Of a stretch of DNA of 30,109 nt, positions 23,003 through 30,109 are shown in pieces. This DNA comes from DATLFA01 sp039934635 (GTDB lineage: Bacteria; Actinomycetota; Acidimicrobiia; Acidimicrobiales; WLNW01): positions 1 to 30,109 of the forward strand of contig JBDTLT010000047.1 of assembly GCA_039934635.1 (NCBI GenBank), written 5' to 3'. Each line of letters starts with the position of its first letter. The first letter of the stretch is position 1. The notes under the pieces were generated by a model. It was not told the origin of the DNA, ran no database searches, and was given only the letters and a program-made list of their open reading frames with translations. The position numbers and the translations under genes are program-made.

Positions 23003-24049
23003 ATGGCGGAACCGTCACTGAAGCGCGGCCATCAAAACCCACGAGATTGGGTCGAGTACGCGCAGAAGATGTTGAACCACGCGCTCGCCGGAGGGATGCA
23101 CATCGATATCCCCGAGAACGGCGTGTTCGACGAAGAGATGGAGCGCGAGGTCATGGCCTTCCAGTCTCATCACGGCCTCAACGACGACGGTGAGATCGGG
23201 CCACAGACGTGGGCGGCCTTCCATTCCGCCGCCGACGCGCGGGCCGCGGCGGTCACGGAGCCGGACAGTGATACCGGCGCCGCGACGATGAACCCGCAGC
23301 ACGACGTCGAGCATCAGATCGCGCCTGGGCACGGGCCGAACGACGAGATCTACCACACCCACCAAGACGAGCACGGCAATACCGTGATCGACTACGACAT
23401 TGAGCCGGAGTACATCAAGGCTGGCGCGCAAGGCGACTGGAACACCGTTGTCGCAACGATAATCGGAAGAGCCGAGAACAACATTGGAGAACAGATCCCG
23501 TACGTACTGGTCGCGATAGACGAGTTCCGACAGTCGAGCCACGACAAGATCGCTCAGTTCGTCCGCGATGCACAGGTGTTCGAGCAGGAGGCCCACGTCG
23601 CGTTCCCGTGGGGTCTGCTCGTCGACGCGTTGGACAGCGGCCTCTCCGCCGCATTCACACTGGAGGGCCCCGGCGGTTGGATCCTCGACAAGGTGAAGGG
23701 AGCGTTCACCAGTCAGCTGGTTGGAGAACTCGAAGCGCGCGCCAGTCAGGTACCTGGGCTGCAGGCGCAACTCGACGCGGGCGTCGCGGCGCTGAGCGCG
23801 AGTGCGAGGCGGGACTCGACCACGGCGGTCGACGCGGTCAAGGCCGAGATCCGTCCGTACATCGAGCAAGAGATGAGAGCGTACGACCAGGTCTCCAACC
23901 ACCCCGAGTGGATCGCCGAGATGGTGGCATGGTTGGGGTTCCCGCCCCGCAGCGCCGCCAACGTGACCCAGCCGATCCTGTCGTGGCTCAACCAGCAGTT
24001 CGATGCCATGCTGCGAGACGCGTCCGAGCAGCTAGTCCGCAACGGATGA
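23003..24049 (+). CDS. peptidoglycan-binding-domain protein without signal peptide
   Basis: 348 residues. The N-terminal 75 form a PG_binding_1 module: WVEYAQKMLNHAL, ENGVFDEEMEREVMAFQSHH, GLNDDGEIGPQTWAAF. A His/Asp-rich linker (about 95-135, NDEIYHTHQDEHGNTVIDYD) leads to a long helical C-terminal half (about 145-348) that I do not recognise. There is no signal peptide, lipobox or membrane helix, odd for a wall-binding protein; export by a non-Sec route or an intracellular role is possible. The start is ATG 23003 with a perfect AGGAGG 6 bases upstream. No hydrolase domain is visible, so it binds and does not cut. Confidence 0.75.
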   Translation: MAEPSLKRGHQNPRDWVEYAQKMLNHALAGGMHIDIPENGVFDEEMEREVMAFQSHHGLNDDGEIGPQTWAAFHSAADARAAAVTEPDSDTGAATMNPQHDVEHQIAPGHGPNDEIYHTHQDEHGNTVIDYDIEPEYIKAGAQGDWNTVVATIIGRAENNIGEQIPYVLVAIDEFRQSSHDKIAQFVRDAQVFEQEAHVAFPWGLLVDALDSGLSAAFTLEGPGGWILDKVKGAFTSQLVGELEARASQVPGLQAQLDAGVAALSASARRDSTTAVDAVKAEIRPYIEQEMRAYDQVSNHPEWIAEMVAWLGFPPRSAANVTQPILSWLNQQFDAMLRDASEQLVRNG

Positions 24050-24222
24050 GCTGAACCGTGATCGGTCCTGCCGTCAGCTCGATGCGGTACGCGCCAAGGT
24101 GATCGTGGAGAAATCCTCAGGAACTCGTGTCCGCGATGCGCCGTGAAGGCCCGCGTCGTCCTCCACAAAAAACCCGCGCCCGCCATCATCGACGTCGCCG
24201 CCTTCATCAGTCGGAACCTTCC

Positions 24223-25407
24223 ATGTTCCTGTCGTCGCGCGATCGGGAATGGACTGCTTCGGTGCAATCAGCTGAAAGACAGCCACGTCGTCATGTGGCA
24301 GGGCGGGTCGAGGACAGCGTCGACCGACTACTCGGTCGGTGGCTGCGCCGACGGGGCTGGTTGCCCTTGGTCACCGCGTCTACCGGCTACGCGGATCACG
24401 ATGGCGTGCACGTCTTCATCAGGGTGCTCCTCGGGCCTCCGCAGCGCCGTGACCGTGAGAGCGGGCACCGACGGCGCTGGGCGCGGGCGACGCGCCGCCC
24501 TCGACCACCCCGCGGCTGGCGCGCTCTGATCGCGTTGCCGGCGGCAGGTACGACGGTGACGATAACGCTCGGTGACGCTCTGCACACGATGACGGCGCAG
24601 CACGGGGGATACGTCCATGCCGAGATACCGGCCGTGCTCGTGCCGGGATGGCACGACGTGATTGTTGCGGTGGACGATCGCGAACCCACTGCCTGTCGCG
24701 TTCGCGCCGTCGACCCACTGGGATCACGCGGAGTGGTGAGCGACATCGACGACACGATCCTCGTGACCTGGGTTCCGCGCCCGCTCCGGGCAGCGTGGAA
24801 CACGTTCTTCCTTCGCGAGAAGGCTCGGCGCCCCGTACCGGGCATGGCCGAACTGCTGAGGGCGCTCGCCGGTGACGATGATTTCGTTGTCTATGTCTCG
24901 ACGGGCGCGTGGAACTTTGCGCCGCACCTCGAGCGATTCATGACCGAGCATGGTCTTCCGGCCGGACCGCTTCTGATGACTGACTGGGGGCCCACTCCGA
25001 CGGGCTGGTTCCGTAGCGGCGCAGCGCACAAGCGAGACATGCTCGAGCGCCTTCGCCGCGAGCATCCGTCGGTTCGATGGACGCTGATCGGTGATGATGG
25101 ACAACGGGATCCTGAGATTTACGCAGCCTTCGCAGAGCAGCACCCCGACGCGGTGAATGCGGTTGTCATCCGTCGCCTTTCGTTGACGCAACGGGTGCTC
25201 GCGAGTCCAAAGTCCGTGACGCACCCGGTGAGCCCGGCATCGCTCCCTGCGGCGCTGCCTTGGGTGATTGGCAGTGACGGGTTCGAGCTCATGGATGGCC
25301 TCAGGCGGGCAGCTGTACTGCCGCAACGCTGCGATGAGGCGGCTCCGACAACGACGCCGATTGGTACGAGCCCTATCGCCGCTTGCGACTCCGAGACGAT
25401 TACGTGA
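24223..25407 (+). CDS. App1/DUF2183-type phosphatase
   Basis: 394 residues from the ATG at 24223; the frame is open back to a GTG at 24127, and the true start is uncertain. The N-terminal half has the App1-family pattern VEDSVDRLLGRWLRRRGW, a GYxxxxGVHVFIRVLLGPP strand and a small beta-sandwich (GTTVTITLGD...GGYVHAEIP). The catalytic half has GVVSDIDDTIL (DxDxT, haloacid-dehalogenase-like), WNTFFLREKARRPVPGM, VYVSTGAWNF, LMTDWGP and IGDDGQRDPEIY. Yeast App1 is a phosphatidate phosphatase; bacterial members are uncharacterised but keep the catalytic Asp residues. It converges on the 25442 gene. Confidence 0.88.
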   Translation: MFLSSRDREWTASVQSAERQPRRHVAGRVEDSVDRLLGRWLRRRGWLPLVTASTGYADHDGVHVFIRVLLGPPQRRDRESGHRRRWARATRRPRPPRGWRALIALPAAGTTVTITLGDALHTMTAQHGGYVHAEIPAVLVPGWHDVIVAVDDREPTACRVRAVDPLGSRGVVSDIDDTILVTWVPRPLRAAWNTFFLREKARRPVPGMAELLRALAGDDDFVVYVSTGAWNFAPHLERFMTEHGLPAGPLLMTDWGPTPTGWFRSGAAHKRDMLERLRREHPSVRWTLIGDDGQRDPEIYAAFAEQHPDAVNAVVIRRLSLTQRVLASPKSVTHPVSPASLPAALPWVIGSDGFELMDGLRRAAVLPQRCDEAAPTTTPIGTSPIAACDSETIT

Positions 25408-25441
25408 GGTGAACCGCGTATGCACCACGTGGAAGAACACC

Positions 25442-26002
25442 CTACGAGTCTTGAAGACGCGCAAGTCTCGCTGCGGCGGCTGCGGCCACACCCTTTCGCG
25501 CCTTGTGCTTGGCCTCATACGCCAACACGGCTTCAACGGCAGCACGATCATGTAGTCGACCAATTCTACCGGCTATTTCTTGCACGGTCAGCGTGTCGTA
25601 CCGCTTGATAGGGAACTCGCTTTCAACCGTCACCGGTGACGCAGCGCGACGGCGCGCCGAGTCGGCGAGCGCTTGTGGGACGCCATCCACTCGCTCGTCG
25701 CGTTCATTGTTTCCGGCGTCGGCTGAGGAAGCGACCAACGAGCGCCTCGGTTGCGGATTGCGGCTCTGCGCGGTGGGCGAAACGCCCATCGCACCGAGAA
25801 GACGTGCCGCAAAGCGCTTCTGACTTTCGAAGAACGTGACCCACAATGCGTACGTCGCAGTCACACTCTGGCTCGCGATAGAAGTCAAGTTCGTCAGCGC
25901 GGTTGTCGGCCACGCGATCGCTGAGTAGGTGAATGGTGACTGCTCCCGATCTCGGGCGGGCTGATCCGTGATGGTGGCGCTAGAAGCGCGCGTGTTGGAC
26001 AT
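25442..26002 (-). CDS. DUF8129-like protein with phasin-like N-terminus
   Basis: 186 residues. A helical N-terminal part (LTNLTSIASQSVTATYALWV, FFESQKRFAARLLGA) resembles phasin-like or lipid-body-associated helices. A disordered Ser/Arg/Asp-rich linker follows. The C-terminal module FPIKRYDTLTVQEIAGRIGR to AVEAVLAYEAKHKARKGV matches the short YDxLTVxEIxxR...LxxYExxHxxRKxV pattern of actinobacterial DUF8129-type domains. The ATG at 26002 has AGGAGG 4 bases upstream. A GTTT-N16-GGGCA sequence stands 26 bp further back. The function is unknown; granule or stress association is inferred. Confidence 0.7.
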   Translation of the reverse strand: MSNTRASSATITDQPARDREQSPFTYSAIAWPTTALTNLTSIASQSVTATYALWVTFFESQKRFAARLLGAMGVSPTAQSRNPQPRRSLVASSADAGNNERDERVDGVPQALADSARRRAASPVTVESEFPIKRYDTLTVQEIAGRIGRLHDRAAVEAVLAYEAKHKARKGVAAAAAARLARLQDS

Positions 26003-26027
26003 TCGTCCTCCTTGACCGCAGCACCAC

Positions 26028-26052
26028 TGCCCACCACGAGGCGAACATAAAC
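26028..26052 (-). promoter_or_regulatory. SigB/SigF-like promoter before the DUF8129-like gene
   Basis: GTTT (26052-26049), a 16-bp spacer and GGGCA (26032-26028; one mismatch to GGGTA). The distance to the start codon is similar to the strong promoter at 15729-15753. Confidence 0.4.
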
Positions 26053-26324
26053 GCACTGATCGGGTCATCCAACTTGCGCGCTCGTCGCCGGAGGCTCTGC
26101 GGCTAGGCGAATCGGTGCGCCTGCCACCGGTAACACAGCGTCACGCCGTGCATGATCGCGTGCGTTAACGGCGGGTTGACGTGCGTGGCATTCTCTGCGA
26201 GCGCTGTGGGCACCTTGTTCCTTCGTCGCCACGGACGACGTGAGGGATAATATTCGCACGGCCAGATGTAGCTGCTGCACGGCGTCAGCGACCGTCGGCG
26301 CATACCTGATGACACGAGGTATTG

Positions 26325-27053
26325 ATGTTCGAGGCGGCATTGTGGGGTTTCGTCGGTGGTGTGGCACTCGTCGTCGGCGCGGTGATCGGGCTCATGGCCA
26401 AAGCGTCGCAACGCGTGATCGGTGTGGTGATGGCATTCGGCGCGGGCGTTCTCATAAGCGCCCTCGCGTTCGAGCTCACGGACGAAGCCTTTCGGCGCGG
26501 GGGTAGCGACGCGGTCGCGGTCGGTCTCGCTGCGGGCGCGCTGTCGTTCTTCATCGGGGATTTGTTGATCGACCGACGCGGGGGCAAACACCGCAAGCGT
26601 TCGAACGGCGATCAGAGCGACGGTACGGGGTCTGCGATCGTTGTCGGCGCGATGCTCGACGGCATACCCGAGTCGATCGCGATCGGCGTGAGCCTGCTCG
26701 GCGGCGGGGGAGTGGGCGTCTCGGTCGTCGCGGCGGTGTTCCTGTCGAACATTCCGGAGTCGATGTCCGCCGCCACCGGTTTGCGGAAAGCGGGGAGGTC
26801 GCCGACGTGGATCCTGTCGTTGTGGCTCGGCGTCGCGCTCATCTCCGCCGCGGCTGCTGCGCTCGGGTATGCATTTCTCGGCGATGCGTCGGCCAACGTG
26901 ATCGGGTTCATCCAAGCGTTCGCCGCGGGAGCGATCCTCACCATGCTCGCCGACACGATGATGCCGGAAGCGTTCGAGAACACAGGCGACTACATCGGCA
27001 TGGTGACCGTTCTCGGCTTTGCTCTGGCATTTCTGTTGTCCAAGTCCGCATGA
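26325..27053 (+). CDS. ZIP-family metal transporter
   Basis: 242 residues with about seven to eight hydrophobic helices and a His/Lys-containing loop (GGKHRKRSNGD, about 86-96), typical of ZIP proteins, which import or balance Zn, Fe or Mn. The metal-binding helices are recognisable but altered: DGIPESIAIG (112-121) replaces the usual HNxPEG, NIPES (142-146) replaces the HE motif, and MMPEAF (212-217) is present. The loss of His suggests different metal preference or another role. I use ATG 26325 (GAGGT just upstream) over the TTG at 26322. The 322-bp gap upstream holds no gene; an AT-rich GATAAT at 26246 may be its -10, without a clear -35. Confidence 0.85.
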   Translation: MFEAALWGFVGGVALVVGAVIGLMAKASQRVIGVVMAFGAGVLISALAFELTDEAFRRGGSDAVAVGLAAGALSFFIGDLLIDRRGGKHRKRSNGDQSDGTGSAIVVGAMLDGIPESIAIGVSLLGGGGVGVSVVAAVFLSNIPESMSAATGLRKAGRSPTWILSLWLGVALISAAAAALGYAFLGDASANVIGFIQAFAAGAILTMLADTMMPEAFENTGDYIGMVTVLGFALAFLLSKSA

Positions 27054-27185
27054 CGATCGCCATCTCCGGGTGGTCCGTGATCGTCGGGAGGAGCAGTGGG
27101 CTCTCCCCGAACGCGGCAAGGGTCGCCTCATCGACGTCGGTGTGCAACAGCGCAGGGAATCAGTTGACGATGCCGCGGTTGCGCC

Positions 27186-28799
27186 CTACGGCGCAGAGAC
27201 ACCCGTCTGGTAAGCGTTGACGAGCAAGCGACCGGTTGCGTCGGGCACGAAGTCGAGGCGCACGTTTTCAGTGGACACGGTCCCGTTGGTGCGCGTGTAG
27301 CGGAGCGTCGCCCAAGCCGTGCGGCCTTCTGCACGCGCGCTGAGCACTTCGACGCGATCGATGGTCCGCCAGAAGCCTTCGTACGACGAACGGACTGTTT
27401 GCTGCTGGTACGCAGGACTGAGCAATGACCAGCCCTCATCGATGCGCCCTGCGTCCATCAGCGCGTAGTACGAACGCGTTGCTGAGTCTGGCGTTGCCCT
27501 CACCGAAGCGGTTGTCGTCGGTCGCGTCGCGGTCGCCGTCGGAGCCGCCGCGACTGTGCTCGTCGAGAGCGCTGTCGTGGCCGGTGCGGTCGAGGCCAGC
27601 ACCGTCACCGCGGTCGCCGGGCCTGTCGTGGTCACACTGGTCGTCGTTCCGGACGACTCGGTGCCGGACGGTGCCGTCGTCGTGTCGTTGTGGCCGTTGC
27701 GGAGCTGTGTCAGAGCGAGCGCGGTGAGCAAGATGGCCGCGGCGACGGCGGCGCAGACAATCAGCGGCGCCCGTCTTCGCCAGGCGCCCACCGTCTGCGG
27801 CGAGCCCGGGATGGGTTCCTTCGCGATGGACGTGGCAGCAGCAGCCGGTCCACCTACACCAACGACTTCGGTTCTGACTCGCGTCAGGTGTTCCGTCTCG
27901 ATGGCGGTGGCAGAAGCAGTTGGTCGCTTCCGGGTCGCGGTGCGGAGATCGACGGTCTCGAGCGCATGTCGCAGTGCATGGGCGGTCGGGTAGCGGTGCG
28001 CAGGGTCTTTCGCCATCGCCCGCTCGACGACCGCTGCTAGCGCCGCGGGCACGCCCGCGGCCTTCAGGTGGGCGGGTTCGTCGGAGAGCACGCGCATCGC
28101 AGTAACCACTGCCGGCTCGCCATCCACCCTCCGGAAGGGCGCCTCGCCTCGAAGCGCGGCGTGCAGAGTCGCACCGAGTGAGTACACGTCCGATTGAGGG
28201 GTCGCCGGCTCGCCCTGCAGCACTTCTGGAGCGGCGTAGGCAACCGTCGCCGCGAAGCCGGTGTGCGTGGCAGTGGAGTCGGCGAATCGCGCGATGCCGA
28301 AGTCAGCCAGCTGCGGGTCGCCGTACGCGGTGAACAGGACATTCGCTGGCTTCACGTCGCGATGCAACAGGCCGATTCGGTGCGACGCCGCCAGTGCATC
28401 GGCGAGCGCCCGGCCGATGCGCACCACCTCTGGAGCGTCAAGTGGAGCGGAGCGGATCTTGTCGTCCAGCGTTCCTCCCGCAAGCAGCGGCATCACCATG
28501 TAGCCGCGGCCATCGACCACGCCTGCGCCGTAGATCGGGACGACGTTCGGGTGGTCCGAGACGGCACCCATCGCCCTAACTTCGCGCCGGAAGCGGCCAA
28601 CCACAGCGGGATCGGTCGTCGGCTCGAGCACCTTCACCGCCACGTGACGCTGGTACTCCGGTTGCCAGCCGCGGTACACGACGGCGAAGCCACCGCGACC
28701 AACGGGCTCAAGCTCCTCTACGCCCGGGATCGACGGTGGGGCCACCCGCGACGACTGCTCAACCATGCCGTCCACATACCCCGGCAGCGCGGCGCGCAT
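27186..28799 (-). CDS. transmembrane Ser/Thr protein kinase (PknB-type) with extracytoplasmic sensor domain
   Basis: 537 residues. The kinase domain has a Gly-rich loop GRGGFAVVY (34-42), Lys56, HRDVKPAN (146-153), DFG (166-168) and APE (190-192), so all catalytic residues are present. The juxtamembrane region runs to about 340, one transmembrane helix spans about 345-364, and a Thr/Ser/Ala/Pro-rich spacer reaches about 445. The C-terminal 90 residues outside the cell (YYALMDAGRIDEGWSLLSPA to LLVNAYQ) have an NTF2/SnoaL-like look instead of PASTA repeats. The start ATG 28799 has a GGGAGA site; an internal ATG at 28766 is an alternative. It stands alone, with a transposase scrap directly upstream. 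Confidence 0.92.
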   Translation of the reverse strand: MRAALPGYVDGMVEQSSRVAPPSIPGVEELEPVGRGGFAVVYRGWQPEYQRHVAVKVLEPTTDPAVVGRFRREVRAMGAVSDHPNVVPIYGAGVVDGRGYMVMPLLAGGTLDDKIRSAPLDAPEVVRIGRALADALAASHRIGLLHRDVKPANVLFTAYGDPQLADFGIARFADSTATHTGFAATVAYAAPEVLQGEPATPQSDVYSLGATLHAALRGEAPFRRVDGEPAVVTAMRVLSDEPAHLKAAGVPAALAAVVERAMAKDPAHRYPTAHALRHALETVDLRTATRKRPTASATAIETEHLTRVRTEVVGVGGPAAAATSIAKEPIPGSPQTVGAWRRRAPLIVCAAVAAAILLTALALTQLRNGHNDTTTAPSGTESSGTTTSVTTTGPATAVTVLASTAPATTALSTSTVAAAPTATATRPTTTASVRATPDSATRSYYALMDAGRIDEGWSLLSPAYQQQTVRSSYEGFWRTIDRVEVLSARAEGRTAWATLRYTRTNGTVSTENVRLDFVPDATGRLLVNAYQTGVSAP

Positions 28800-29068
28800 G
28801 CCTTCTCCCTAAAACGATCCGCGCTTCGACCTCAACGGGCACCTGATGCGGGCACGACAGCGGCCGCGCCGACCCATCGACCAGACAAGCAGGCCCTGGA
28901 CGCGTAGCTGCGCAGCCACTCATCCACCGTCTGACGGGCCACCCCCGCACTAGGGGCGACGTCAGTGACCGTCGCACCGTCGTTGCGGACTTCGAGCCCG
29001 CCTGATAACGCTGTTCCACCACCTAACTCCACCAACACGGCGGCCTACGACCATCGGTGCGCGCTACA
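28800..29068 (-). pseudogene. IS481-type transposase N-terminal remnant
   Basis: Three frame-shifted pieces in order on the minus strand match the start of IS481-family transposases: MVEQRYQA (from 29022), then NDGATVTDVAPSAGVARQTV and DEWLRSYAS (helix-turn-helix), then DGSARPLSCPHQVPVEVEAR back in the first frame. The catalytic DDE core is absent. TGTAGCGCGCACCGATGG, ending at 29068, could be the left terminal repeat (TGT end). The scrap ends where the kinase gene begins. Confidence 0.75.
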
Positions 29069-29175
29069 CGCGTTAGAAGGCCTGGTACGTCTCGATGAGC
29101 GGGGATTGTGGTACCGAGAAGAGCAGTCGATGCCACCAAATCGTGACAGTCCCCGCGCAAGATCCGCATCCATGA

Positions 29176-29412
29176 GCGCGAGTCTTTCTTACGCCATCCG
29201 ACCGCGAAACGCAGCAAGGCGGCCGCAACGCGCTGCATCTTGAGATCATCGACTTTGAGGAACGGGCGGAGGACAACGCGCTAGCCGGGTTCTTCAATAA
29301 GGCACAAGCCGAAAGCCAAAGAGGCACATTGGGCAAGCACCATTGGCAGCCCGGCTCCGATAGTCACCGATTCAACATTTGGATGGCGGCGGCCCGAGCG
29401 ACTACGTCGTAG
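29176..29412 (+). pseudogene. start-less open frame, probable gene fragment
   Basis: A 79-codon frame without ATG or GTG reads LTPSDRETQQGGRNALHLEI, IDFEERAEDNALAGFFNKAQ and ESQRGTLGKHHWQPGSDSHR before a stop. It is protein-like, but a stop at 29173 and the missing start suggest the 3' end of a broken gene. I do not recognise the family. The stretch 29069-29175 between it and the IS scrap holds nothing I can name. Confidence 0.35.
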
Positions 29413-29494
29413 CGCCGTCAAATGCTGTAGCTGCCTGCGTGGTGTTCTCGCCTGCCGAGCCCTAAACGAACCTCACGACTCCGAGGAGAAGCAA

Positions 29495-29815
29495 ATGTTC
29501 CAACTCACCCAGAACGCCGCATCGACGATCGACGAAGCGCGACGCCTGCGCGATGTGCCGATGAACTACGGCGTGCGGTTTTCGGGTCTCAAGGCGCCGT
29601 CGGGCGAAATCAACTTGCAGATCCATTTTGTCGAGGCGCCAGCACCTTCCGACATCGTCGCCGAACAGCATGGCACCCACGTCTTCATCGCCGAGGACCT
29701 TGCCGGACCGCTCTCCGACGCCACGCTCGATGCAAGTCCTGCCGTTTCTCACGACGGCTCGACGCCAGCAAACGAACTCGTACTACGACCGCAAGAACCC
29801 ACCGACGACGCCTGA
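29495..29815 (+). CDS. HesB/IscA-like protein lacking all cysteines
   Basis: 106 residues that follow the A-type Fe-S carrier fold: MFQLTQNAASTIDEARRL, YGVRFSGLKAPSGEINLQI, HGTHVFIAEDLAGPLSDATLD. Real IscA and HesB proteins bind iron or clusters through one central and two C-terminal cysteines; this protein has no cysteine at all, as in a group of actinobacterial relatives of unknown role. The tail (STPANELVLRPQEPTDDA) is probably disordered. The ATG at 29495 has an AGGAG site. It is cytoplasmic and sits alone between the fragment at 29176-29412 and the META-domain gene. Confidence 0.75.
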   Translation: MFQLTQNAASTIDEARRLRDVPMNYGVRFSGLKAPSGEINLQIHFVEAPAPSDIVAEQHGTHVFIAEDLAGPLSDATLDASPAVSHDGSTPANELVLRPQEPTDDA

Positions 29816-29925
29816 CTCCTATTGGCTTCTGCTTTGAGCTCAACGGCAGAGTTCACCGCTGCGTTCGAAATTGTTAGCCTGTATCGGCGATCAGAACCCA
29901 TTGCAGAACAGATCGTAGGCTTGGC

Positions 29926-30109
29926 TCAGTCGGCGACCGCGGCGATGCCGATCTTCCCCGCCGTGATCGTTAAGCGCGCCGCGGTGATCGAGTAGCGGGC
30001 TTCACGGCTGCGAAGCACAGCGACCGTTGCCTCCCATGGCGGCGGGCACCCGATGGTGTCAATTGCGAATTCGCTGAAGCGAAGCGTGCCGCGCTCGGTG
30101 TCGATGTGG
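29926..30109 (-). CDS. META-domain (HslJ-like) protein, C-terminal part
   Basis: 61 codons from the window edge to a TGA at 29926-29928; the start is beyond the window. RGTLRFSEFAIDTIGCPPPW followed by a Leu-rich helix (VAVLRSREARYSI) and TAARLTITAGKIGIAAVAD is the end of a META domain: the strand with T-x-x-x-C, a helix, then two closing strands. The family is usually exported or lipid-anchored and is linked to heat-shock or novobiocin tolerance in HslJ. The visible part carries no information on export. Confidence 0.65.
   Translation of the reverse strand, partial: HIDTERGTLRFSEFAIDTIGCPPPWEATVAVLRSREARYSITAARLTITAGKIGIAAVAD

Noticed and set aside
24074..24286. 70-codon minus-strand frame from a GTG
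   Set aside because: No ribosome site, and it overlaps the start region of the App1-type gene; the composition is only weakly protein-like.
26103..27131. 342-codon minus-strand frame
   Set aside because: Antisense to the ZIP transporter, with a low-complexity Arg/His/Asp product and no ribosome site.
1..30109. CRISPR array, riboswitch, replication origin
   Set aside because: No regularly spaced repeats, no recognisable riboswitch core and no DnaA-box cluster were seen on reading through the window.

Overview
The window is GC-rich bacterial DNA with tightly packed genes, GTG/TTG starts as well as ATG, and protein families typical of Actinobacteria: CsoR/CstR, MMPL, MFS DHA2, large ATPase-LuxR regulators, an RpiB with the GGSGxGE signature, LLM flavin oxidoreductases, DUF1206 and a PknB-like kinase. 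The overall mix fits Acidimicrobiia (Ilumatobacter-like), but that placement is an impression and not a search result. There are no rRNA genes, CRISPR arrays or complete tRNA genes.

Positions 1-18,185 look like settled chromosome. (a) 1-4,363: a cytochrome b5 domain protein (cut by the window edge) and a CoA-disulfide/NADH-oxidase-type flavoprotein run tail to tail. Divergent from the flavoprotein is a CsoR/CstR-type repressor with a perfect palindromic operator inside its own promoter, followed by an MMPL exporter. (b) 4,394-9,190: a leftward run of seven genes (membrane protein, LLM oxidoreductase, sulfotransferase, RpiB, a Cys-containing unknown protein translationally coupled to an SDR dehydrogenase, and a PNPOx-like flavin protein). 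(c) 9,322-15,484: an MFS drug exporter, a giant LuxR regulator, a carotenoid-oxygenase-like protein lacking three of its four iron ligands, and DUF3703. The promoters of the exporter and of the oxygenase-like gene share a nearly identical 26-bp box in the same orientation, which makes this a probable self-contained regulon. (d) 15,491-18,120: a stress-signalling block. RsbQ (alpha/beta hydrolase) and RsbP (PAS-PP2C phosphatase) form a two-gene operon that converges on a STAS-domain antagonist. A small DUF6582-like gene beside them has a textbook GTTT-N15-GGGTAT (SigB/SigF-type) promoter.

At 18,186-18,226 lies the 3' part of a tRNA-Pro(UGG), from the anticodon loop to the discriminator base, with nothing of the 5' half. 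This is the footprint of site-specific integration into a tRNA gene. The geometry predicts that an island, or its remains, extends to the right and past the window end. The sequence to the right agrees: 18.2-21.3 kb is gene-poor and degraded, with an IS3-type transposase scrap and short orphan genes, and a second transposase scrap (IS481-type) sits at about 28.8-29.07 kb.

The right part also holds a DUF1206 membrane protein, a 94-aa unknown, a peptidoglycan-binding-domain protein with no signal peptide, an App1-type phosphatase, a DUF8129-like protein, a ZIP-family transporter, a receptor Ser/Thr kinase, a cysteine-free HesB/IscA-like protein and the end of a META-domain protein. Several of these leftward genes carry GTTT-N15/16-GGG-like promoters, weaker than the one at 15.7 kb. 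This suggests, without proving it, a general-stress regulon fed by the RsbQ-RsbP branch. No sigma factor or anti-sigma kinase is encoded in the window.
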